Under the pieces are notes generated by a model. That model ran no database searches. It was given only the letters and a program-made list of their open reading frames with translations, and was not told the DNA's origin. This document shows, in pieces, positions 32,038-39,941 of a stretch of DNA of 39,941 nucleotides; within the stretch, counting starts at the first letter, position 1; each line of letters begins with the position of its first letter. Both the position numbers and the translations under genes were made by a program. This stretch comes from MGBC163016 sp964462135 (GTDB lineage Bacteria; Actinomycetota; Coriobacteriia; Coriobacteriales; Eggerthellaceae): assembly GCA_964462135.1 (NCBI GenBank), contig CAYWWK010000021.1, positions 1 through 39,941 on the forward strand. Reading direction: 5' to 3'.

Positions 32038-32756
32038 CGAAAGGCAGGAAGCACCAAGCCGTTCTGTGGGTCTGCGTGATCTTGGCGGCGCTGATCACCG
32101 TGGGCGCAGGTGCTGTCCTGCGCGGCAAGAGCTACATCGTGGTGAGCGTGCTTCTGGTCATCTATTCCTTGATACCCTTCTTCATTTCCTTCGAGAGTCG
32201 CAAGCCCCAGGCCAGGGAACTGGTGGTCATTGCCGTGATGGCGGCACTCGCGGTGGCTGCGCGGGCGGCTTTCGTCTGGTTGCCGAACTTCAAGCCCATG
32301 GCGGCCATCGTGATGGTGGCAGGTTTTGGACTGGGGCCTTCTTCGGGGTTCATGGTGGGAGCGCTTTCGGCCTTGGTGAGCAATTTCATATTCGGCCAAG
32401 GGCCGTGGACTCCCTGGCAGATGCTCTCCTTTGGTCTTTGCGGAGCCGTCTTCGGCGCCTTGGGGAAGAAGGGCGTCATCCCGCAAGCGGCATGGTCATG
32501 GAAGACGAAGGTGGTGGCCGGGCTTGTGGGAGGAGCCTTCGTGCTGGTCATCGCAGGGCCGCTGCTGGACACCAGTTCGGTGTTCATGATGCTTGCCAGC
32601 ATCACCCCTGAAGGGGTGGCGGCGGTCTATCTGGCTGGCATCCCCGTAAATGCCCTGCAGGCAGGAGCCACGTTCCTCACGCTGTTCCTGGTGGGCAACG
32701 CCATCCTGGAGCGTTTGGCTCGGGTCAGGAAGAAGTACGGTCTTCTGGAAACCTGA
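32025..32756 (+). CDS. ECF transporter S component, probably cobalamin-specific (CbrT type)
   Basis: Starts at GTG 32025, overlapping the ATPase gene by 13 bases. The product has 243 aa and about six or seven membrane segments. The FGQGPWTPWQM motif, followed by a glycine-rich helix, resembles S components of the CbrT vitamin B12 class. The cobalamin riboswitch at the head of the operon supports this substrate. An extra N-terminal helix precedes the usual core. The last gene of the operon, it is followed by the rpoB promoter without a clear terminator between. Confidence 0.85.
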   Translation: MPGIAKGRKHQAVLWVCVILAALITVGAGAVLRGKSYIVVSVLLVIYSLIPFFISFESRKPQARELVVIAVMAALAVAARAAFVWLPNFKPMAAIVMVAGFGLGPSSGFMVGALSALVSNFIFGQGPWTPWQMLSFGLCGAVFGALGKKGVIPQAAWSWKTKVVAGLVGGAFVLVIAGPLLDTSSVFMMLASITPEGVAAVYLAGIPVNALQAGATFLTLFLVGNAILERLARVRKKYGLLET

Positions 32757-32803
32757 GGAAATGCAAAAATCCATAAAAAACACATATTTCATAGAAAATT
32801 TCC

Positions 32804-32832
32804 TTGACGGTTGACAAACCCATAATTAATGT
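32804..32832 (+). promoter_or_regulatory. rpoB promoter
   Basis: TTGACG (32804-32809), a 17-base spacer and TAATGT (32827-32832). A perfect TTGACA lies at 32811-32816 but has no matching -10 at 16-18 bases. The gap between 32757 and 32900 is AT-rich and has a small hairpin CCTGC/GCGGG near 32841-32855. Confidence 0.6.
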
Positions 32833-32900
32833 GGACGGTTCCTGCATTTTGCGGGAAATCAAACATGCACAAGAAGGAATAGAGAAGGAGGACAAGCTTC

Positions 32901-35900
32901 GTGGCCAAGCTCAAGAAAACCTCATCTACCCTTTACCGGGAACGAAGGAGCTTCGCGAAGATCCAGGATGTCATGGATCTGCCGAACCTGATCGGCATCC
33001 AGACTGACAGCTTCGAATGGTTCAAGAACGAAGGCATCCGCAATGCATTCGAGGACATCGGTCCCATCGAATCCAACACCAAGGACATGTCGCTCTCCTA
33101 TCTGAGCCATGAATTCGACGAGCCTCAATACACCGTTGATGAATGCAAGGAGAAGGACGTCACCTACCAGGCGCCGTTGACGGTCACCTTCAACTATGTG
33201 AACCGCAACACCGGCGTCCAGGCGGAGATCCCCATCTTCTTGGGTGACTACCCATTGATGACGAATCGCGGCACGTTCATCATCAACGGCACCGAGCGCG
33301 TCGTGGTCTCCCAGCTGGTGCGCTCTCCCGGTGTCTACTTCGGCAGCGAACGCGACAAGACCTCTGATCGCATCATCTACAACGCCAAGGTGATCCCCAG
33401 CCGGGGTGCTTGGCTTGAGTTCGAGACCGACAAGCGCGATGTCCTTTCCGTCCGTATCGACCGCAAGCGCAAGCAGCCGGCCACGCTGCTGGTGCGTGCA
33501 CTGGGCTTGGCGGAAACCAGCGAAGAGATACTTGAGCTTCTGGGCGATTCCGACATGGTGCGTCGCACCCTTGAGCGCGACCCTGCTACCACGCGCGAGG
33601 AAAGCCTGATCGAGCTGTACAAGCGCTTCCGTCCCGGCGAGCCGCCCACGGTGGATTCCGCCCGCACGCTTCTGGACGGCCTCTTCTTCAATCCACAGCG
33701 CTATGACCTGGCGAAGGTCGGTCGCTACAAGATGGACAAGAAGCTGGGTGAGAACCCTGAGGAGAACGACTCCTCGACGCTCACCAAGGATGACATCGTC
33801 CTCACCATGCGCTACATCATCAATCTGCATGACGGCGTTGAGGGCTACACCACTGATGACATCGACCACTTCGGCAATCGCCGCATACGCACGGTGGGCG
33901 AGCTCATCCAGAACCAGTTCCGCATCGGCATCTCCCGTATGGAGCGCGTGGTGCGTGAGCGCATGAGCATGCAGGACACTGACGAGGTCAACCCGAACTC
34001 ACTCGTGAACATCCGTCCCATCGTGGCGGCGGTGAAGGAGTTCTTCGGTTCATCGCAGCTCTCCCAGTTCATGGACCAGACGAATCCGGCATCCGGCATC
34101 ACGCACAAGCGCCGTCTGTCCGCTTTGGGCCCGGGCGGTCTTTCCCGTGAGCGCGCAGGCTTTGAGGTTCGCGACGTCCATACCTCCCACTATGGCCGCA
34201 TGTGCCCCATCGAGACACCTGAAGGCCCGAACATCGGCCTCATCGGTTCGCTGGCTGCCTATGCACGGGTGAACCCCTTCGGCTTCATCGAAAGCCCCTA
34301 CCGTCGCGTGGTTGACGGCAAGGTGACCGACGACGTTGACTACCTCACGGCTGATGAGGAAGAGAACTACATCATCGCCCAGGCTAATGACGAGTTCGAC
34401 CCGGAGAGCCGTCAGTTCGGCTCCTTCGACAAGGACGGCACGTTCGTTCCGGCGAAGCGCGTGCTCTGCCGCATGAAGAACGCTGCCGGTGAATTCGGCG
34501 AGCCCGGTGAGGTGGCACCTGATCAGGTTGACTACATGGACGTTTCCCCACGCCAGATGACCAGCGTGGCAACCTCGCTCATTCCCTTCCTTGAGCACGA
34601 TGACGCGAACCGTGCACTCATGGGTTCCAACATGCAGCGCCAGGCCGTGCCGCTTCTGCGCACGGAGGCACCGTATGTGGGAACGGGTATCGAGCATCGC
34701 ATCGCCGTTGACTCCGGCGAGATCCTCGTGGCTCAGAATCCGGGCGTGGTTGACTACGTTGATGGCCAGACCATCATCGTGGAAAACGAGGATGGCGACT
34801 ACGATGAGTATCTGATTCCGAAGTTCCAGCGTTCCAACCAATCCGGCTCCATCAACCACAAGCCCATCGTCCGCAAGGGTGACAAGGTGCAGGCGGGTGA
34901 CGTTCTGGCCGATGGCCCCAGCTGCGATCATGGGGAACTGGCCTTGGGTGCCAACCTGATGGTGGCATACATGCCCTGGGAAGGCTACAACTACGAGGAC
35001 GCCATCATCGTGTCCGAGCGCGTGGTTGCCGAAGACCTCCTCACCAGCATCCATATCGCTGAGTACGAAGTGGATGCCCGGTCCATCAAGCTGGGTGATG
35101 AGGAGATCACCCGTGAGATCCCGAACATCTCCGATGACATGATCACAGACCTGGACGCTGATGGCATCATCCGCATCGGTGCCGAGGTCTTCCCGGGCGA
35201 CATCCTGGTTGGCAAGGTCACGCCGAAAGGCGAGACCGAGCCGTCCTCTGAGGAGCGCCTCCTTCGCGCCATCTTCGGTGCGAAGGCCCATGAGGTGCGT
35301 GACACTTCCCTGCGCGTTCCCCACGGAGCCGGCGGTCGCGTCATCGGCGTCCTGCGCTTCAATCGCAAGGATGACGACCTGCCACCGCAAGTCAATGAGC
35401 TCGTTCGCGTCTATGTCGCCCAGAAGCGCAAGGTGCAGCAGGGCGACAAGCTTTCTGGCCGTCACGGCAACAAAGGCGTCATCTCACGGGTGCTGCCGGT
35501 TGAGGACATGCCGTACCTGGCCGACGGCACACCCATCGATGTCATCCTGAATCCGCTGGGCGTTCCCTCCCGTATGAACGTGGGCCAGCTGCTTGAAAAC
35601 CACTTGGGCTGGGCTGCGAAATGGGGATGGTCAGACGCAGAGGATACGGATGAGGTGGTGGAAGGCCCCCTCTTCGTCTCCACGCCGGTCTTCGACGGCG
35701 CCACCGAAGAGGAGATCTCGGACGCCATCGTGAAGGCGAACCGGAACCTCATCAACATCAACCACCAGAAGTATGGCGACAAGGCACGTGATGAATTCGT
35801 TCCGCAACTGACCCCTACCGGCAAGACGTGGCTCTATGACGGCCGTACGGGTGAGAAGTTCCGCGAACCCATCACGGTGGGCGCAACCTACATCCTCAAG

Positions 35901-36527
35901 CTGGGACATATGGTGGACGACAAGATCCATGCCCGTTCCACGGGCCCCTACAGCCTGATCACGCAGCAACCGCTTGGTGGCAAGGCCCAGTTCGGCGGCC
36001 AGCGCTTCGGTGAGATGGAGGTGTGGGCGCTCTATGCCTACGGTGCCTCCAACGTGCTGCAGGAGATCCTCACGGTGAAGTCTGACGATACGGCGGGACG
36101 TGTGAAGTCCTACGAATCCATCGTCAAGGGTGAGAACATCCCGGCACCTGAGGTGCCTGAGAGCTTCAAGGTCCTGGTGAAGGAGATGAAGTCGCTCTGT
36201 CTGAACGTGGAACTCGAGGGCCATGGTGGGACCGTGGATGCCAACATGGACACCGACGAGGGCGATGAGGATCGCGCCACCTTCGAGCGATTCGGCGTTG
36301 GCGCCTCTGAGGAAGAGGATCAGGGAGCAACCCTGCTTGATGATCTGGGCGCTGACATCAGCGAACTGATCCAGGACGTGAACCGCACCACCGGGGATGA
36401 CCTCCTCGGCGATGATGCTGATATCCAATCGGCCGACATCCTTCGCGCGAAGGCTCCCATGGGCAACAGCGCGGATGAGGTGGCCGAAGAGCTTGCTGAC
36501 CTGCTTGGCCAGGGAGAGGAGGAATAG
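32901..36527 (+). CDS. rpoB: RNA polymerase beta subunit
   Basis: Starts at GTG 32901 (MAKLKK) behind AGAAGGAGG at about 10 bases. The product has 1208 aa. The rifampicin region, FFGSSQLSQFMDQTNPASGI followed by THKRRLSALGPGG, keeps the residues usual for sensitive enzymes (D in FMDQ, H in THKRR, S in RRLSAL). Conserved core sequences are present throughout, including the GEKLS-like QQGDKLSGRHGNKG segment and GGKAQFGGQRFGEMEVWALY. After the usual end near SLCLNVELE, an acidic tail of about 85 residues follows, rich in D and E. It stops 2 bases before rpoC. Confidence 0.98.
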   Translation: MAKLKKTSSTLYRERRSFAKIQDVMDLPNLIGIQTDSFEWFKNEGIRNAFEDIGPIESNTKDMSLSYLSHEFDEPQYTVDECKEKDVTYQAPLTVTFNYVNRNTGVQAEIPIFLGDYPLMTNRGTFIINGTERVVVSQLVRSPGVYFGSERDKTSDRIIYNAKVIPSRGAWLEFETDKRDVLSVRIDRKRKQPATLLVRALGLAETSEEILELLGDSDMVRRTLERDPATTREESLIELYKRFRPGEPPTVDSARTLLDGLFFNPQRYDLAKVGRYKMDKKLGENPEENDSSTLTKDDIVLTMRYIINLHDGVEGYTTDDIDHFGNRRIRTVGELIQNQFRIGISRMERVVRERMSMQDTDEVNPNSLVNIRPIVAAVKEFFGSSQLSQFMDQTNPASGITHKRRLSALGPGGLSRERAGFEVRDVHTSHYGRMCPIETPEGPNIGLIGSLAAYARVNPFGFIESPYRRVVDGKVTDDVDYLTADEEENYIIAQANDEFDPESRQFGSFDKDGTFVPAKRVLCRMKNAAGEFGEPGEVAPDQVDYMDVSPRQMTSVATSLIPFLEHDDANRALMGSNMQRQAVPLLRTEAPYVGTGIEHRIAVDSGEILVAQNPGVVDYVDGQTIIVENEDGDYDEYLIPKFQRSNQSGSINHKPIVRKGDKVQAGDVLADGPSCDHGELALGANLMVAYMPWEGYNYEDAIIVSERVVAEDLLTSIHIAEYEVDARSIKLGDEEITREIPNISDDMITDLDADGIIRIGAEVFPGDILVGKVTPKGETEPSSEERLLRAIFGAKAHEVRDTSLRVPHGAGGRVIGVLRFNRKDDDLPPQVNELVRVYVAQKRKVQQGDKLSGRHGNKGVISRVLPVEDMPYLADGTPIDVILNPLGVPSRMNVGQLLENHLGWAAKWGWSDAEDTDEVVEGPLFVSTPVFDGATEEEISDAIVKANRNLININHQKYGDKARDEFVPQLTPTGKTWLYDGRTGEKFREPITVGATYILKLGHMVDDKIHARSTGPYSLITQQPLGGKAQFGGQRFGEMEVWALYAYGASNVLQEILTVKSDDTAGRVKSYESIVKGENIPAPEVPESFKVLVKEMKSLCLNVELEGHGGTVDANMDTDEGDEDRATFERFGVGASEEEDQGATLLDDLGADISELIQDVNRTTGDDLLGDDADIQSADILRAKAPMGNSADEVAEELADLLGQGEEE

Positions 36528-36529
36528 GG

Positions 36530-39500
36530 ATGCCCAACACCACTGAATTCGACGTCCGCAATTTCGATGCGCTCCGCATATCCCTCGCCAGTGCCGAGAA
36601 CGTGCGTGAGTGGTCGCGCGGTGAGGTGAAGAAACCGGAAACCATCAACTACCGTACCTTGAAGCCTGAAAAGGACGGCCTGTACTGCGAGAAGATATTC
36701 GGGCCTACCCGCGACTGGGAATGCGCCTGCGGCAAGTACAAGCGCATCCGCTTCAAGGGCATCGTGTGCGAACGCTGCGGCGTCGAGGTCACCCGTTCCA
36801 AGGTGCGCCGCGAGCGCATGGGCCATATCGAACTGGCGGCCCCGGTATCGCATATCTGGTACTTCAAGGGAAGCCCTTCGCGGTTGGGGTATCTGCTTGA
36901 CATCCCTCCCAAGGAATTGGAGAAGGTTCTCTACTACGCCAGTTCCATCATCACCAGCGTTGACCAAGAGGCTCGCGAAGAGGATGCTGAGGAGCTGCGT
37001 GACGAATTGGCTGCCGACTTGGAGGAGCTTGACGCCGAGCGCGATCGCCTGATCGAGGCAACCCGTCGCCTTTCTGTGGACTACGTGCCCGAAGAGGATG
37101 AGTTCGTCGATGAGGATGCCGACGATGATCGGCTCTCTGCCGAAGAGGTGGAACAGGAGATCGCCGACATCTACGAGGAATTCAACGAGCGCAAGGCCCT
37201 GCGTCAGGATGCGCTGGATGAGTTCATGAAGATCGAGCCGAAGCAGTTGGTTCCCGATGAGGCCCTGTATCGTGAGATGCGTGCGAACTATCGCGATTAC
37301 TTCACGGGTGGCATGGGCGCCGAGGCGGTGCGCGATCTTCTGGATGCGATGGATCTGGAAGCGGCTTCGGAAGAGCTTCGTGAGATCATCGCCAACGGGA
37401 AAGGCCAGAAGCGTGCCAAGGCCGTGAAGCGGCTGAAGGTTGTGGATGCGTTCCTGAAGTCCGACAACAAGCCCTCTGACATGATTTTGGACGTCATTCC
37501 GGTCATCCCGCCCGATCTGCGTCCGATGGTCCAGCTGGATGGTGGCCGTTTCGCCACCTCCGACCTGAACGATCTGTACCGTCGCGTCATCAACCGCAAC
37601 AATCGTCTGAAGCGCCTTCTTGATCTGGGCGCGCCAGAGATCATCGTCAACAACGAGAAGCGCATGCTCCAAGAGGCGGTGGACTCACTGTTCGACAATG
37701 GTCGTCGCGGCCGCCCCGTCACGGGTCCGGGCAATCGTCCTCTGAAGTCCATCTCCGACATGCTCAAGGGCAAGCAAGGGCGCTTCCGCCAGAACCTGCT
37801 GGGCAAGCGCGTGGACTATTCAGGTCGTTCGGTCATCGTGGTCGGCCCTCAGCTGAAGCTGCACCAGTGCGGCCTTCCCAGCCAGATGGCTCTCGAACTG
37901 TTCAAGCCCTTCGTCATGAAGCGCTTGGTGGAACTGGAATACGCTGGCAACATCAAGTCGGCGAAGCGCGCAGTGGAACGTGGCGCCAGCTATGTGTGGG
38001 ACGTGCTGGAAGAGGTCATCACCGATCATCCGGTGCTTCTGAACCGCGCACCAACGCTGCACCGCTTGGGTATCCAAGCCTTCGAGCCGGTGCTTGTGGA
38101 AGGCAAGGCCATTCGTCTGCATCCGCTGGTCTGCACGGCCTTCAACGCTGACTTTGACGGTGACCAGATGGCGGTCCATGTGCCGCTTGGGGCAGAGGCT
38201 CAGGCTGAGGCGCGTGTGCTCATGCTCTCCTCCAACAACATCAAATCCCCTGCCCATGGCCGTCCGCTGACGGTGCCTACCCAGGACATGATCATCGGTC
38301 TGTACTACCTGACGGCCGCCCGTGACGGATTCCCCGGTGAGGGTCGCGTCTTCACTGACATCGACGATGCCATGAATGCCTACGACGCCCGTGCCGATCT
38401 GGACCTCCAGGCGAAGATCTGGGTGCGCCTGCGCGTCAACTGCCAGGTGGCCACGGCATACAACACCTTTGAGGACCACAAGGCGGGTGACCGCATCGAG
38501 ACTACCGTGGGCCGCATCATCTTCAATGATGTGCTCCCGCCGGACTTCCCGTTCCTGAACTACGAGATGAACAAGACGGAGATCTCCCGTCTGGTCCAAG
38601 AGGTCTGCAATCGCTACGAGCTTTCTGAGATTCCGCCCATCCTTGATGGCCTGAAGGATGCCGGTTTCCACTACGCCACTCGCGCGGGCGTCACCGTTTC
38701 CGTCTACGATGCCACCATCCCGCCGAACAAGGGCGAGATCCTCGCTGCGGCCGACGCGAAGGTGGCGGCCATCGACGAGGACTACGAGTTGGGCATGATG
38801 TCTGATGAGGAACGTCACAAGCAGGTCGTTGACGTCTGGAATGAGGCGAATGAAGAGGTCGGCGATGCCATGGCCGAGAACTTCGACCGCTTCAATCCCA
38901 TCTACATGATGGCCTTCTCCGGCGCTCGCGGCAACATCAAGCAGATTCGCCAGCTTGCTGGCATGCGCGGCCTCATGTCAGACCCGAAGGGCGAGATCAT
39001 CGACCGTCCCATCAAGGCGAACTTCCGTGAGGGCCTGTCTGTGCTGGAGTACTTCATCTCCACCCACGGTGCGCGCAAGGGCTTGGCTGACACCGCGCTG
39101 CGTACGGCTGACTCGGGCTACCTGACCCGCCGTCTGGTCGACGTTGCCCAGGATGTCATCATCCGCGAGATCGACTGCGGCACCCACGAGGGCGTTCCCT
39201 ATGCACTTGAGAACGAGAAGGGTCAGCCTGATGAGAACCTCATCGGTCGGTGCCTGCTTGAAGCAGTGGCCGATGAGAACGGCGAAGTGATCCTGGATGC
39301 CGGTGAGTACATCAGCTCCATGGACCAGATCAGGACCATGATCAGCGCTGGCATCGAAGAGGTGATGATCCGTACCATCATGACCTGCCATGCAGAGCAT
39401 GGGGTCTGCCAGAAATGCTATGGCTGGGACTTGGCCACGGGGCGTCCGGTCAATATCGGAACAGCCGTGGGCATCATCGCAGCCCAGTCCATTGGCGAGC

Positions 39501-39941
39501 CGGGTACGCAGCTCACCATGAGAACGTTCCATACCGGCGGTGTGGCTGGTGAGGATATCACCCATGGCCTTCCCCGTGTCCAAGAGCTCTTCGAGGCCCG
39601 CAAGCCGAAGGGCCAGGCGGTGCTGGCTGAGATCTCTGGCACTCTGCAGATTTCCGGGGACAAGACCTCCAAGGTGCTCACCATCCATGACCAGGAGGGC
39701 AATATCCGCGAATATGCCGTTTCGCCCCGCGTCACGATGATGCCGGGAGTGGTGGACGGATGCGAGGTTCGTGTTGGCCAGCAGCTGACGAAGGGTTCCG
39801 TGAACCCCCATGACCTGCTTCGCCTGACCGACCCGAACACCACCCTGCGCTATATCGTCAGCCAGGTGCAAGGCGTGTACGTCAGCCAGGGCGTGGACAT
39901 CAACGACAAGCACATCGAGGTCATCGCACGCCAGATGCTGC
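36530..39941 (+). CDS. rpoC: RNA polymerase beta' subunit (3' end beyond the window)
   Basis: ATG 36530 follows GGGAGAGGAGGAATAGGG, two bases after the rpoB stop. About 1137 codons are visible with no stop or frameshift noted. The N-terminal zinc site is seen as CACGKYK and CERCGVEV. The catalytic Mg-binding motif NADFDGDQM has D541, D543 and D545. The second zinc site begins at DCGTHEG and continues in CHAEHGVCQKCYG. An acidic helical stretch follows the N-terminal clamp (around residues 140-225), longer than in E. coli. The open end is due to the window edge. Confidence 0.98.
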   Translation, partial: MPNTTEFDVRNFDALRISLASAENVREWSRGEVKKPETINYRTLKPEKDGLYCEKIFGPTRDWECACGKYKRIRFKGIVCERCGVEVTRSKVRRERMGHIELAAPVSHIWYFKGSPSRLGYLLDIPPKELEKVLYYASSIITSVDQEAREEDAEELRDELAADLEELDAERDRLIEATRRLSVDYVPEEDEFVDEDADDDRLSAEEVEQEIADIYEEFNERKALRQDALDEFMKIEPKQLVPDEALYREMRANYRDYFTGGMGAEAVRDLLDAMDLEAASEELREIIANGKGQKRAKAVKRLKVVDAFLKSDNKPSDMILDVIPVIPPDLRPMVQLDGGRFATSDLNDLYRRVINRNNRLKRLLDLGAPEIIVNNEKRMLQEAVDSLFDNGRRGRPVTGPGNRPLKSISDMLKGKQGRFRQNLLGKRVDYSGRSVIVVGPQLKLHQCGLPSQMALELFKPFVMKRLVELEYAGNIKSAKRAVERGASYVWDVLEEVITDHPVLLNRAPTLHRLGIQAFEPVLVEGKAIRLHPLVCTAFNADFDGDQMAVHVPLGAEAQAEARVLMLSSNNIKSPAHGRPLTVPTQDMIIGLYYLTAARDGFPGEGRVFTDIDDAMNAYDARADLDLQAKIWVRLRVNCQVATAYNTFEDHKAGDRIETTVGRIIFNDVLPPDFPFLNYEMNKTEISRLVQEVCNRYELSEIPPILDGLKDAGFHYATRAGVTVSVYDATIPPNKGEILAAADAKVAAIDEDYELGMMSDEERHKQVVDVWNEANEEVGDAMAENFDRFNPIYMMAFSGARGNIKQIRQLAGMRGLMSDPKGEIIDRPIKANFREGLSVLEYFISTHGARKGLADTALRTADSGYLTRRLVDVAQDVIIREIDCGTHEGVPYALENEKGQPDENLIGRCLLEAVADENGEVILDAGEYISSMDQIRTMISAGIEEVMIRTIMTCHAEHGVCQKCYGWDLATGRPVNIGTAVGIIAAQSIGEPGTQLTMRTFHTGGVAGEDITHGLPRVQELFEARKPKGQAVLAEISGTLQISGDKTSKVLTIHDQEGNIREYAVSPRVTMMPGVVDGCEVRVGQQLTKGSVNPHDLLRLTDPNTTLRYIVSQVQGVYVSQGVDINDKHIEVIARQML

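Noticed and set aside
32757..32803. Terminator between the ECF S component and rpoB
   Set aside because: Only a GGAAA/TTTCC pair with a very long AT-rich loop is present; no stable hairpin with a T run was found.
34050..35465. 471-aa open frame on the minus strand inside rpoB
   Set aside because: It is antisense to a certain gene, has no recognisable motif, and comes from the GC-rich codon pattern of rpoB.
36320..37672. 450-aa open frame on the minus strand across the rpoB-rpoC junction
   Set aside because: Antisense to two essential genes, with no ribosome binding site and no family features.

Overview
The window looks like a chromosomal segment of a high-GC anaerobic actinobacterium of the class Coriobacteriia, probably Eggerthellaceae. 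The basis is the RpoB/RpoC type, the moderately high GC content, GTG and TTG starts, and many anaerobe-type corrinoid enzymes. Species cannot be named from the sequence alone. No tRNA, rRNA, CRISPR array, transposase or phage gene was seen.

Region 1 (1-7.96 kb): three unassigned fragments or small genes are followed by a compact co-directional module. It holds a small protein, a cytoplasmic BspA-type leucine-rich-repeat protein, a DUF2201-type VWA/metallopeptidase-like protein, a MoxR-type AAA+ ATPase fused to a SAM-dependent methyltransferase domain, and a final small protein. Region 2 (8.0-13.3 kb) holds protein folding and envelope genes: trigger factor and a SlyD-like FKBP in tandem, a convergent protein resembling only the C-terminal domain of trigger factor, a possible LURP-one-like protein and a secreted coiled-coil protein with a lysozyme-like end. 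Palindromic repeats lie in the gaps.

Region 3 (13.6-32.8 kb) is a large cobalamin/corrinoid island. A LysR-type regulator diverges from a UroD/MtaA-type zinc methyltransferase, a DUF2284 cysteine-rich protein and a RACo-like corrinoid reductive activator. Next come an MFS transporter, a stand-alone homocysteine S-methyltransferase domain, a DUF4430 lipoprotein and a PduO-type cobalamin adenosyltransferase. The last part is a cobalamin-riboswitch operon: a membrane-anchored DUF4430 protein, a giant surface protein that pairs a DUF4430 domain with an alpha/alpha-barrel as intrinsic factor and transcobalamin do, two EcfT proteins, a fused double EcfA ATPase and an S component of CbrT type.

Three copies of a 17-bp palindrome (consensus TATGAATTCAATTCATA) lie in front of the methyltransferase operon, the lipoprotein-adenosyltransferase pair and the riboswitch operon. 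They suggest that the LysR protein coordinates B12 capture, import, adenosylation and use as one regulon. I regard this surface-capture-to-corrinoid-enzyme system as the most interesting content of the window. Region 4 (32.8 kb to the end) is rpoB and the 5' part of rpoC, cut by the window edge.
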